Source of the DNA: Lineus longissimus
Lineage: Eukaryota; Nemertea; Pilidiophora; Heteronemertea; Lineidae
DNA: 64,000 nt
Direction: 5' to 3'
Assembly (NCBI RefSeq): GCF_910592395.1
Contig: NC_088310.1
Location: forward strand, 13,897,501-13,961,500
A program made the translations under genes and the position numbers. Of the stretch, positions 45,501-56,421 are shown piece after piece; positions within the stretch are counted from its first letter, which is position 1, and every line of letters begins with the position of its first letter. The notes beneath the pieces were generated by a model. That model did not search any database and had not been told where the DNA came from. It was given only the letters and a program-made list of their open reading frames with translations.

Positions 45501-45974
45501 TCGCTGACATCGAACCATTTTACAAGCTCTGCTGACTACAACAGCTGAGCTAAAAATGAATTTAATCGGACAAACGGTTCTCCTCGAAATTGACGGAAAC
45601 CGATTTCAACCACGCCGCCCTGGTGACCATATTGAGAATCAGAACGAGCCGGTTTTCGAAAGAAACCTTCCTCTAGTCACCCCTAACGTACATACCAAAA
45701 ATGAATTTGATCGGACGAACGGTTCTCCTCGAAATTGACGGAAACCAATTTCAAACACGCCGCCCTGGTGGCCATATTGACAATCGGAACAAGCCCGTTT
45801 TCGAAAGGAACCTTCCTCAAGTCAACCCCAATGTACTTACCAAAAATCGAATTTTTTGTCAAAGCCATTCTCCTAGAAATCGACGGAAACCAAGTAGCAG
45901 ACGCCCGCCCGCCCGGACGGACGGCGCACGGGACGACAATACCCCTCTAACCCATTTGGGCTGAGGGGTAAAAA

Positions 45975-46434
45975 TGCATGACTCTAAAAACCCGGGTGAT
46001 ATATCGTGTACCTTTGTTAGCTTAGTCTATCATAAAAATATGGTAAATATCGGACAAATATTAAGCGAGTTCTAACAGTGTTTTTGGTTTTGGTCCCCTA
46101 GCGGCCAAATGGAGAACCAAACCCGGCCGATTTTTCAACTCGACACACCTTTGGCCCACCCTCTATCAGCACACGAAACTTTAATGCAAAATATTTTGTC
46201 GTTCAGAAGTTACAGAGCGGAAGGGAATTTTCGTGATTTTCAGGAAGCGCCCCCTATAGGGCAGAAAAATGGATCAAACTAAAAAACCGGGTGATATATC
46301 GTGTACCTTTGTTAGTTCAGTCTACCATAAAAATTTGGTGAAGATCAGACGAATATTAAGCGAGTTCTAACACTTTATGTGTTTTTTGTTTTTGCCCCCT
46401 GGTGGCCAAATGGAGAATCAAACTTGGCCGATTT
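45975..46434 (+). repeat. Family G modules, right part
   Basis: This resumes the module split at 39553 and then runs into a second module: CCGGGTGATATATCGTGTACC at 45991 and again at about 46288. It ends at CCGATTTTTT, where family A sequence begins without its 5' palindrome. Confidence 0.75.
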
Positions 46435-47505
46435 TTTTGTGCTCACCTCATGTGGAGTAAAGATGGATGAAGAGCATGGTATTGTGTCATGTAGTGTTAG
46501 GTTTGATGTAGATCCAACCAATTACAATTTCCCCAAAATGGCCAATTTATAATACATTTGACCTCTGTGACCTTGAAAAGTAGGTCAAATCAAAAAAGAC
46601 CCGGGTGACACATCGAATGGTCGTTAGAATTAGATGTACCTATGATATAAAATTGGAGCCAATCGGACAAGTAATTAAGGAATAATAGCATTTTGAAGAA
46701 TTTTGGATTTGGCCCCCTCCCTGGAGGCCAAACGGCATATCAGATTGGACCAAACTTCGGTACCTGAGATCACCTGACCAAGGGGTACATGTGTACTCAA
46801 TTTGTGATCAATAGTCATTGAGGTTAAGAAACGTGCCATAGTTTTGGTCTGACGGTCAATTTACGCCATTTGACCTCTGTGACCTTGAAAAGTAGGTCAA
46901 ATTAAAAACCTGTGTGACATATACTGTATGGTGGTTGATGTACCCATGATATCAAATTGGTGGCAATCGGGCAAGAAGTTAACGAATAATCACATTTTTA
47001 AGGTTTTGGGATTTTGCCCCCTGGTGGTCAAGTGGTGAATCATATTGGACTGAACTTCGGTCCCTAAGATCACCTGACTAAGGGGTAAATGTGTACCAAA
47101 TTTGGGATCAATAGTCATTGCAGTTTAGAAATGTGCCATAGTTACATCCTAACGGGCAATTTACGCCATTTGACATCTGACCTTGAAAAGTATGGTCAAA
47201 TCAAAAACCCATATGATATATGATGTATCCTTGCTAGGAGTACCTACCATAAATTTTTATTGAAAACGGATCATTAATAAGAGATATATTACACTTTTTA
47301 TGTTTTCAGTTTTGGCCCCCTGGTGGCCAAGTCATGAACCTGACTGACCGAAATTCAGTGTCAGAATACCTCTGACCTAGTGGGTCATGTGTACAAAGTT
47401 TCAGGTTCATTGCACTAGCCGTTAAGAAACGTGCCACAGGATACGACGACGACGACGGACACAGGGCTATTGTATAGACTCCCCTAACGATGAGCCAAAA
47501 ACAAG
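46435..47505 (+). mobile_element. Chimeric family A/D element
   Basis: Starts abruptly at GTGCTCACCTCATGTGG (family A, lacking the AATGGCC palindrome) and follows family A modules to about 47170. It then changes to family D type (CTAGGAGTACCTACCATAAA, CCCCCTGGTGGCCAAGTC) and ends GTGCCACAGGATACGACG, a GAC run, and ACGATGAGCCAAAAA. The switch shows that modules are exchanged between families. Confidence 0.7.
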
Positions 47506-47924
47506 ATTTTTGTTAATCTTCACCCTCAAAGGGTCAATGAATTCCTATCATGCATATTTCTTTCCCATTCCCTGAAGCCGGCGGAATTCCGCAACGTCAT
47601 TTGAATTTCACCTCGTCAACAGGGTCAGTGAGGGCAGTGAAGGCAGTGTTGTTACTTTCGATTTTTTTCTGCCATTTTGTTTGGCATTTTTTCCCCCATT
47701 TTGTTTAGTGTTTGAAGCCACGTTAGGAAAAGATGATGAATCCTCGCAGTGTATTTTCTTATCTTCGAATAATAACAAGTAACGTCATCCGACACTGAGG
47801 TTGATTGGTGCTCTCACCGATTCGTCAAACAACAAGGAAAAATTGATATATATGCAGCAATACGTCAGAGTTGACGTCAAGGTGATGATCCATGCCTCGA
47901 CAATACCCCTCTAATTTAGTTTCA

Positions 47925-48545
47925 AAATATCAAGCCTGGTACGAATCCTTCTACCTAGGAACAACTCTGCTGGTGAGACTCTAGTCATAGTATGTGAAGT
48001 TGACCTATATGTCCTGAGAAACCTACACAATTTCTGATGTTATTGTACTTGATTCAGCTTTAGCCCTCTTCACTATCTTTGCAAGTTCTCACAAATCTTT
48101 CAGCAGTACCATTTGAGCTTGGGTGGTATGGTGCCACCAACACATGTCCAATACCATTATGAGTTTAAAAAGGTGTTCAAACTCTTTTGAAGTAAACAGG
48201 AGCCCATTATCGCTCACCAACTCTTCTGGTAAGCCATATGAACAGAACAACTCCCTTAGCACTTCAATTGGTTTCCTGCTTGTAATACTCTTCATTGGCT
48301 TTACCTCAGGTCATTTGGATCTAGCATCCACAACAATCAAGAGTTAATAATTAAAAATGGTGCTGCAAAATCTATGTGGACCCTTTGATATTACCTAGAA
48401 GGCCAAATCCAAGGATTTGTGTGGTTGAAATGTTTGTCTTGTACCTTTTGACAAGTAGAACAACCATGTAGTGTATTTTCAATATGCTCATCTAACCCAG
48501 GCCACCAGCAGTGAATTCTGGCCAGAGCCTTCATTCTGACTACTC
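47925..48545 (-). pseudogene. Ty3/gypsy-type integrase fragment
   Basis: On minus, collinear remnants are seen: the zinc-binding part (ALARIHCWWPGLDEHIE, then CSTCQK) at about 48545-48400, the catalytic core around VLRELFCSYGLPEELVSDNG at 48250-48190, an ERFVRT-like block near 48110 and a PAELFLGRRIRT-like block near 47950. Stops and frameshifts separate them, so it is inactive. No LTRs or gag/RT parts were found nearby. The order and spacing fit the integrase of a Ty3/gypsy-type LTR retrotransposon. Confidence 0.75.
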
Positions 48546-49552
48546 CTGTGAACGCGCCCAAAATCAATAGGGACCCTTTGACCCACTAGGCCTACACCCC
48601 CTAAAAATTTCAAGACGTGGCGGCCGGAAACCACCCAAGTACATAATGCCCCCAGTATGGTGGGGGCATAATAAAATTACTTTTGAGCCATTTTTTCAAA
48701 TGAAAGACGGACCATCCGAGCAATGCAGCATGTATACAATGCATACATCGTTTCATGATTAAATTGTATACCATAGGCAACACGCCACACAATGCTGGCA
48801 TGGCAAATCAAATGTCACAGGGTTCTTTCAAAAGATGTTGTAAAACACATAGGTAATTCTGAAACTTCGTTCTGTACACCTTCAATATTCTCACAAAAAC
48901 AGTCATTAAACCATTTGATTTTTAAATGTCTAGTTTTCCCAAAACTTTGTGGACACAGCACCTGGGTTCTCTAGTCTCTAACCCTTTAGCCCCTGTACAA
49001 CTGGATCGGATCATCAGGGCGGATCTGATCCGCCCTGATGATTACTCCCTATAAGACCGGATCAGCCCAATAACTTAGGGGATTCCCCATGGCCACAGTA
49101 TAAACTGGTGAGTGAGACTAACCTCGTTTCTGGATAGCAGGGGCACTTCTGTGTTGATTCCACTTAAGATTTTCATATGCTGTTGCGTAGCGCTTGGCTG
49201 AAATCTTCACTTGGAAGTTTGGGGACCAACTTTGTTGACAAGTTGCAGATCACGGCATTGTGTGCCGGTACAAAGGCCTATTCACGAGGTATTATTAGCA
49301 TAGATGATGGATGTACTCCCAACAGCTTGAGAGCGATGAATTTGACGGTTTGTTCATGATCTTTCGGGTAGGGGTTCTGATATTCAGATCGATGGAGGAA
49401 TTGACGTACGAGGGGGGTCCCAAAGAGGGCCTAAGATGGTCCGAAGTCATACCATTGCCTACAGTATGCATGTAACGTTACAGCATTGTTCCATGCATTG
49501 ATCATGATCTTTTGGGTTCAGGCACCGTTAGTAGGATGCACGTGGTGCATAT
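48546..49552. other. No gene; contains a perfect palindrome
   Basis: Non-coding apart from the palindrome listed at 49010-49042. Nothing else is supported. Confidence 0.4.
49010..49042. repeat. Perfect 16-bp-arm palindrome
   Basis: ATCATCAGGGCGGATC and GATCCGCCCTGATGAT are separated by one T. GGATC-rich sequence surrounds it (ACTGGATCGG at the left, ACCGGATCAG at the right), which suggests a slightly longer imperfect hairpin. No target duplication was seen. Confidence 0.85.
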
Positions 49553-51140
49553 TGGCTCACTGTCTATAGTGACCAGTTAAAGTTGCATGGGTTTTTTAAC
49601 CTCATTTTGCGATAACCTCGTTTGTCCATAAGGGCTGACCGATTCGGGCGCAATCGGCATCATTGGCTGTGTTTGGCATCATAGGTGTGTCTCGTGAAGT
49701 GATTTTGGACAACAAACCATCGTATATATCTGTTTTTTTCGTTTTTCCATGTAATTTTGCCACGCCCCTTTTCCAGGGTGTTATTCATATTGATTTATTA
49801 TGGTCATATGTACGTACATTCGTACAAGGGGACGAGCTTACTATGTTCCAACAAATCGAGTACATTCGCAAAATGTTGATTTTTTGGAAGCGTGTGAGTA
49901 GTGCAAATCGGCCACAAACAATTTATTCCATTTGATTCCATCGACAAATATTTAAAGAAAAGAACGAATATCGTGCCAGTTCGATAGTTTCAGGTTTGAT
50001 TAGTAAGGTTTGATCCGGGGGTGTGCTAATGATATGCTACATTAGCCGATAATCAACCTGGGATCGATGAAGTATTGCAGGTGTATGACTGTATGCAACT
50101 AAGCTTATGGTGAGCATTCGGAACGAGGTAATCACCGTAATTACCGTCATCCATTAATGTTTACATGGTGAATTCTGAAGTCAACGTATAGGCCGGACAT
50201 CCTAAACAGCGACCACCAGCGTCCACCAGCGTCTACCAGGTTTCAAAGTTATCAAAATTATATTTTCTTGACATAAATCAATAATATTATCAGTGCAGTG
50301 CCCTAGTAAGCGCGCAGCGCCTTTAGGTTGGGGGGAAACCCCCCAAACCCCCTGGTTGGGAACCTGCTATAGTTCCTTCCGCCAATTTTTTGTTTTGATA
50401 GACAGTTTTCTCCGTGTATCGCTTTAGCAGTAACTCAACTCCATCATCATTAATAGCCGGCAAAGAAAGCCCCCCCCCTAACCCCCGTCCTTCTGACATG
50501 TTTTAGCTAGTGCATTGGGGGAAGGCCCGCTCACTGTCTATAGTGACCAGTTAAAGTTGCATGGGTTTTTTAACCTCATTTTGAGATAACCTCGTTTGTC
50601 CATAAGGGCTGACCGATTTGGGCGCAATCGGCATCATTGGCTGTGTTTGGCATCATAGGTGTGTCTCGTGAAGTGATTTTGGACAACAAACCATCGTATA
50701 TATCTGTTTTTTTCGTTTTTCCATGTAATTTTGCCACGCCCCTTTTCCAGGGTGTTATTCATATTGATTTATTATGGTCATATGTACGTACATTCGTACA
50801 AGGGGACGAGCTTACTATGTTCCAACAAATCGAGTACATTCGCAAAATGTTGATTTTTTGGAAGCGTGTGAGTAGTGCAAATCTGCCACAAACAATTTAT
50901 TCCATTTGATTCCATCGACAAATATTTAAAGAAAAGAACGAATATCGTGCCAGTTCGATAGTTTCAGGTTTGATTAGTAAGGTTTGATCCAGGGGTGTGC
51001 TAATGATATGCTACATTAGCCGATAATCAACCTGGGATCGATGAAGTATTGCAGGTGTATGACTGTATGCAACTAAGCTTATGGTGAGCATTCGGAACGA
51101 GGTAATCACCGTAATTACCGTCATCCATTAATGTTTACAT
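49553..51140. repeat. Tandem duplication, unit about 976 bp
   Basis: The block 49553-50152 (GCTCACTGTCTATAGTGACC to CCATTAATGTTTACAT) is repeated at 50529-51140 with only a handful of substitutions seen by eye. Between them is a truncated family F piece (50174-50527). The second unit gains about 160 bp (51141-51309) before family F resumes. The 90-codon ORF in both copies is an unrecognised shared frame and not evidence of a gene. Confidence 0.85.
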
Positions 51141-51309
51141 CGTTCACTGCTTGCTTTCCATACAAAATCAGTAAGTTTTCAGATGTCGAGGTGATGGAAA
51201 TACTCATCGAAGTGTCAATAAGTTGTCTGTGAATCGCTGGCAGCATTGATACCTGGTTTGGGTGACACTGACTGACAAAGTTGCACTTGCAGCCTGATGC
51301 GGATGGCAT

Positions 51310-52330
51310 GAATTCTAAAGTCAACGTATAGGCCGGACATCCTAAACAGCGACCACCAGCGTCCACCAGCGTCTACCAGGTTTCAAAGTTATCACAATTA
51401 TATTTTCTTGACATAAATCAATAATATTATCAGTGCAGTGCCCTAGTAAGCGCGCAGCGCCTTTAGGTTGGGGGGAAACCCCCCAAACCCCCTGGTTGGG
51501 AACCTGCTATAGTTCCTTCCGCCAATTTTTTGTTTTGATAGACAGTTTTCTCCGTGTATCGCTTTAGCAGTAACTCAACTCCATCATCATTAATAGCCGG
51601 CAAAGAAAGCCCCCCCCAACCCCCGTCCTTCTGACATGTTTTAGCTAGTGCATTGGGGGAAGGCCCCTCAACCCCCCTATTCCTCTCAATAAGTCCTTCT
51701 GAGCTGCTTACCCCGGGGCGCTTGAGTGGAACCTCCAAACCTTCATCAAGTTCATGATGGTGCAGGCCTTTGACACGTTTAACCCAGAGCGAGGAAGAGG
51801 TACTCCTTCGATGGTACCTTAACTGCAACCCTCAACCATCATTACCCTTCCTTTTCACTGGCATGATATTGGCAAGACTACCAAGAGGTCGTACTGGTGG
51901 CTTCCTTGAGACAATTGCTTGTGGTCGTACCTGGGCAACCAATTCAAGGGGTCAGGGATCAGGTTTTTCCCCCACCAACATGTTGCCGAATGGTTAATGC
52001 ATAAAAAATTGGTTGGAAAGGGTTTTTGCAGGCCAAGAGACTTGAAGACACTTGACTCTTGAGGAACACCAGACTGATGAACAAAGAACCTGAAGAACAT
52101 AGAACCCTCTTCATACCTGGGAGCATAAAAAGACTGCTAGCGAATATTGATTATTCTTTAGAAAAAACCAGAAGATCTGCAAAACTAATGGTACCCCATA
52201 AAAACATACATTCCTCCTTAAGGTGTCTTCGGATTCCATCACGGCCCATGTGGAATTCGTTCAAAAGGTTTATTGAAATCTCAAAATAAATTTTTTTTTT
52301 CTCGAACGCCTGCCCGTCTTTTGCTTCATT
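51310..52330 (+). repeat. Family F repeat, longest plus-strand copy
   Basis: Starts with GTCAACGTATAGGCCGG and CCACCAGCGTC motifs, then GCGCAGCGCCTTTAGGTTGG, a C-rich run and the GAACACCAGACTGATGAAC block. It contains the open frame 52059-52289 (RNTRLMNKEPEEHRTLF onward) shared with the minus copy at 19376. The family origin is unknown. Confidence 0.7.
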
Positions 52331-52744
52331 ATTTCGGGATTATATCCATTTTAAGCATCTTTTGGATATTATCACTAAAGTATCAAAAATCAAAACACAT
52401 ATGTCGGGGGGGCAAACCCCCAGAAATTGACGTTTGATTAAAAAACAGTGAGAATAATCGTGTGGTTCTCTCTCGGAGCTCAGAATAGTCGAGTTGCTTC
52501 ATTCGCGCGTTTATCTCTTCTGGCCGCCATTTTAAGTCAAATTCAAGCCATTTGAAACGAATCCATGGACTTGAGAAACATTGTTTACATTGGATAAGTC
52601 GTATGCACGTTAACCATAGTAGCGCTTCGCAGAAAAGCGCGCTTAAAATAGGTTATTTAAAACATATTTTGCAAGTTTTATTGCAATATATTGAAAAATA
52701 AGTGAATTATCTGTGCTAGAAGTCGGACCCATCATGCCCAATAA

Positions 52745-53095
52745 AATCCAGCGTCCACCAGCGTCCACCTAGTTTCAAAGTTATCCAAATTATATTTTCT
52801 TGACATAAATCAATAATATTATCAGTGCAGTGCCCTAGTAAGTGCGCAGCGCCTTTAGGTTGGGGGGAAACCCCCCAAACCCCCTGGTTGGGAACCTGCT
52901 ATAGTTCCTTCCACAAATTTTTTTGTTTTGATAGACAGTTTTCTCCGTGTATCTCTTTAGCAGTAACTCAACTCCATCATCATTAATAGCTGGCAAAGAA
53001 ATGGAAAATGTCCCCCCCCCCCCCGAAAGGTGTCCGGACTAGATAGTCTGGCACTCTGGCAGATTCTAATGTAAAGTGCAAGCTCTATTGAACTC
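52745..53095 (+). repeat. Family F repeat, truncated copy
   Basis: Matches 51355-51610 (CCAGCGTCCACC, GCGCAGCGCCTTTAGGTTGG, AACCTGCTATAGTTCC) and continues into the GTCCGGACT/CTGGCACTCTGGCAGATTC part that is also present in the minus copy near 19865. The segment 52331-52744 between copies shows nothing recognisable. Confidence 0.7.
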
Positions 53096-53212
53096 GCGCA
53101 ACTTTTCAATGTATTTCACTATTTTCAAACAAAGATTAGATTGCTTATGTAAACTCATTTTTATCATGTACATGTATTTTGCAATTAACGTAGCGAGAAG
53201 TCACCACTATAA

Positions 53213-53523
53213 CAGATAAAACTTACATCAATACGCCTGCATGTTTCACTGGTAGAGTAACCTGGCCCACTAGCACTGGCTCCACTATGTCCACTTGCAC
53301 TGGAACGACTACAACAATCGTTCGTGCCAACCAACAAAAAAATGTCCGAAAACGAAGACCATCTAATCCGCCGACATTTTTCTAACAAGCCGGCAGTTTC
53401 ATAACCCTGGTATGCAAAAGTTATATGGCTCTTGAACGAACTCCCTAACGCCTCATTATCCACGTACTTCAAAATTGATGCGGAAAAAATTGCAGTACGC
53501 TTCTCGTTCTCCGACACTCCCGC
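53213..53523 (-). CDS. Candidate first exon, unknown gene
   Basis: On minus, an ATG in good context (AAAATGGCGGGAG) opens a frame starting MAGVSENEKRTAIFSAS, passing a Ser/Gly-rich stretch (SRSSASGHSGASASG) and reaching a donor-like site (ATTGAT/GTAAGT) near 53213. No family is recognised and no later exon was found to the left, where family F repeats begin. The ATG and first part (to about 53342) are duplicated at 54957-54776. Confidence 0.4.
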
Positions 53524-54427
53524 CATTTTGGTTTTTTTCTTCCATAACCTCGGCGGACTAATTCCACATCGCCCGCGGAATGCCGAAGACATTAGAAACC
53601 TGCACACCAAACGTCGTCGGCTAACTGTACACCTTACGACTTTGCCTCCAGACGTAATATTATAGTAGGAGGAGTACACAGCTTCACACCACAAGTTTGT
53701 TGTGGCAATCTACGTCATCATGTCTTTAGTGGCCGCATCAGGGACACCATGCTAAGTCACATAAAGTGTGTCGTGGAGGTGTGTCCGCCAGACTACCGCG
53801 TGATTGGTTGACCTAGTTGATATCTGTGTCAATTTGTTGTTTTTGTGACGACCTATAATGACGAATCATCAGCAAGAGTATTGACTTGTCGTAGTGGCCG
53901 GTAAGGGCGATGGGACGAGGCCTTATCACTAAGTCTGTAGTGTAACTAGTTGCAACAACCCTTCTTGGTTTATGCACATTTTGCAGTATTTATACCCTAA
54001 AAGAAGCAAATGCTTTAAACACATATAATCTGTGCCTCTTAATGATTCAGCGATATCTAGAAATCATCACTTGCGTGTTTCCAGGGAATGTGAAGATTTT
54101 TTTCATATTTTTGCATTTTTCTCCAAATATAGGGTTTAAAATGTGCCTTTGCCTGATTATACTTCTAAGCTCTTCAGTTAGTACTCGCATTTTAGTCTGG
54201 TGGTCCGCCATCTTGGATTCAGTAAGTGAACCAATTGGTCCAGTCCCTGTACACATTGACAACATTATAGCAATCATTTCTCACAGTGAGCCATTATCGC
54301 TGAAGGGCTTGTTTCTATTATCTTCGCGCATTTCGTTGTCTTCTAGGGGCATAAGGGATGCCCAGGCAGATCGGGGCGGTCAGGGAACGGGACAGAAAAA
54401 GAATTTTATTTATTTCTGAGGCTTGTA

Positions 54428-54590
54428 CAGTAGAACCTCTCTATTGAGGACACCCTCGGGATTGACAAGAGAGGTGTCCTGATTAGAGAGGTCAAATTGA
54501 ATGGAAACAACCAATTTGGGACCAAAACTAGTGTCCTTAATAGAGAGGTTGTCCTTAGTAGAGAGGTGTCCCCTAAGGGAGGTTCTACTG
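54428..54590. mobile_element. Mariner-type MITE, copy 1
   Basis: Ends CAGTAGAACCTCTC and GGAGGTTCTACTG are inverted and flanked by TA. 163 bp. Internal motifs GGTGTCCTGATTAGAGAGG and GTCCTTAGTAGAGAGG. Typical of Tc1/mariner/pogo-derived MITEs. Confidence 0.85.
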
Positions 54591-55861
54591 TATATGTAAA
54601 ATAATGGGCCTAAAACGAAATACTAACAAGAAGCTATTAGAACTGCAAGCCTAGGCCCCTATTCAGTTTATTCAATTCATTTACAGGAGAATGACATAGT
54701 CACAAATGATTATTTAAGGCATTTTATTGATTTTTGGTGTTGTCGTGGAGGGTTAATTTTCACACAAACAAAAAAATGTCCGAAAACGAAGACCATCTAA
54801 TCCGCCGACATTTTTCTAACAAGCCGGCAGTTTCATAACCCTGGTATGCAAAAGTTATATGGCTCTTGAACGAACTCCCTAACGCCTCATTATCCACGTA
54901 CTTCAAAATTGATGCGGAAAAAATTGCAGTACGCTTCTCGTTCTCCGACACTCCCGCCATTTTGGTTTTTTTCTTCCATAACCTCGGCGGACTAATTCCA
55001 CATCGCCCGCGGAATGCCGAAGACATTAGAAACCTGCACACCAAACGTCGTCGGCTAACTGTACACCTTACGACTTTGCCTCCAGACGTAATATTATAGT
55101 AGGAGGAGTACACAGCTTCACACCACAAGTTTGTTGTGGCAATCTACGTCATCATGTCTTTAGTGGCCGCATCAGGGACACCATGCTAAGTCACATAAAG
55201 TGTGTCGTGGAGGTGTGTCCGCCAGACTACCGCGTGATTGGTTGACCTAGTTGATATCTGTGTCAATTTGTTGTTTTTGTGACGACCTATAATGACGAAT
55301 CATCAGCAAGAGTATTGACTTGTCGTAGTGGCCGGTAAGGGCGATGGGACGAGGCCTTATCACTAAGTCTGTAGTGTAACTAGTTGCAACAACCCTTCTT
55401 GGTTTATGCACATTTTGCAGTATTTATACCCTAAAAGAAGCAAATGCTTTAAACACATATAATCTGTGCCTCTTAATGATTCAGCGATATCTAGAAATCA
55501 TCACTTGCGTGTTTCCAGGGAATGTGAAGATTTTTTTCATATTTTTGCATTTTTCTCCAAATATAGGGTTTAAAATGTGCCTTTGCCTGATTATACTTCT
55601 AAGCTCTTCAGTTAGTACTCGCATTTTAGTCTGGTGGTCCGCCATCTTGGATTCAGTAAGTGAACCAATTGGTCCAGTCCCTGTACACATTGACAACATT
55701 ATAGCAATCATTTCTCACAGTGAGCCATTATCGCTGAAGGGCTTGTTTCTATTATCTTCGCGCATTTCGTTGTCTTCTAGGGGCATAAGGGATGCCCAGG
55801 CAGATCGGGGCGGTCAGGGAACGGGACAGAAAAAGAATTTTATTTATTTCTGAGGCTTGTA

Positions 55862-56024
55862 CAGTAGAACCTCTCTATTGAGGACACCCTCGGGATTGAC
55901 AAGAGAGGTGTCCTGATTAGAGAGGTCAAATTGAATGGAAACAACCAATTTGGGACCAAAACTAGTGTCCTTAATAGAGAGGTTGTCCTTAGTAGAGAGG
56001 TGTCCCCTAAGGGAGGTTCTACTG
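55862..56024. mobile_element. Mariner-type MITE, copy 2
   Basis: Identical to the copy at 54428 because it lies in the second unit of the 1434-bp duplication. A related, much more decayed piece (GAGAGGTATCCTGATT) sits inside both family B copies at about 40839 and 56770. Confidence 0.85.
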
Positions 56025-56421
56025 TATATGTAAAATAATGGGCCTAAAACGAAATACTAACAAGAAGCTATTAGAACTGCAAGCCTAGGCCCCTATTCAG
56101 TTTATTCAATTCATTTACAGGAGAATGACATAGTCACAAATGATTATTTAAGGCATTTTATTGATTTTTGGTGTTGTCGTGGAGGGTTAATTTTCACACA
56201 AACCCATCTTTTCAGAAAAAAAACCCACTTTAGATGTGTAGAGTAGCATTATTAGTACAAGATAAACACAACTTGTAGTACATGGCTTTTACCTTTTCTA
56301 TCTCTTTTTCCAAAAAGCTGAATGCACATAATTATACATAAACATGCTGAAACATTCATTGTCATGTAAGTTAATATCACGTCTTCTATCAGCCGTATTC
56401 AAATGTGGTTCCTGCTCCGTA

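Larger units (their letters stand above)
40495..45554 (+). mobile_element. Family B Helentron-like element, copy 1, nested in family E
   Basis: 5' CAAGAGGCCCAAGGACC, then GCTCAGCTG; 3' GCTGACTACAACAGCTGAGC followed by TAAAAA. It splits a family E unit: the array reads CGTACATACCAA up to 40494 and resumes with TGAATTTAATCGG after 45556, as in the intact unit at about 40050-40075. No target duplication is seen beyond an ambiguous A-run. Next to the 3' hairpin is a CTGA array (about 45395-45500). It carries a LINE (41011-42502) and a solo LTR (43495-43711) that are absent from the copy at 56422. Segment 43925-44785 is also missing from that copy. No Rep/helicase gene is present. Confidence 0.85.
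39554..45974 (+). mobile_element. Family E Helentron-like element, host of nested insertions
   Basis: The 5' end has a TCGCAAAGCGA hairpin (39559-39569), then ACCCCTCAGCC (39575-39585). The 3' end has ACCCCTCTAACCC...GGGCTGAGGGGT then AAAAA (about 45939-45974). GGCTGAGGGGT is the exact complement of the 5' motif. The body is a tandem array of about 145-bp units (GCTCCTCGAAATTGACGG at about 39798, 39942, 40088, 40231 and 40377, resuming at 45580 and 45726). It interrupts a family G module: the left flank ends CAGAAAAA and the right resumes TGCATGACTCTAAAAA, compared with the uninterrupted CAGAAAAATGGATCAAAC at about 46260. Without the nested family B copy it is about 1.36 kb. Confidence 0.8.
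53335..56203. repeat. Tandem duplication, two 1434-bp units
   Basis: 53335-54768 and 54769-56203 look identical by eye, including a MITE and all short ORFs. Unit 1 begins CAACAAAAAAATGTCC inside the candidate exon; unit 2 begins CAAACAAAAAAATGTCC. The block contains the 5' part of the candidate exon, its upstream region and a mariner-type MITE. A very recent duplication or an assembly error would look the same. Confidence 0.9.

Noticed and set aside
45258-45518. Minus-strand frame with repeating SVSQ
   Set aside because: Translation of the CTGA microsatellite next to the family B 3' hairpin.
54042-55853. 125-codon plus frames present twice
   Set aside because: They are duplicated only because the whole 1434-bp block is; there is no domain or independent evidence.
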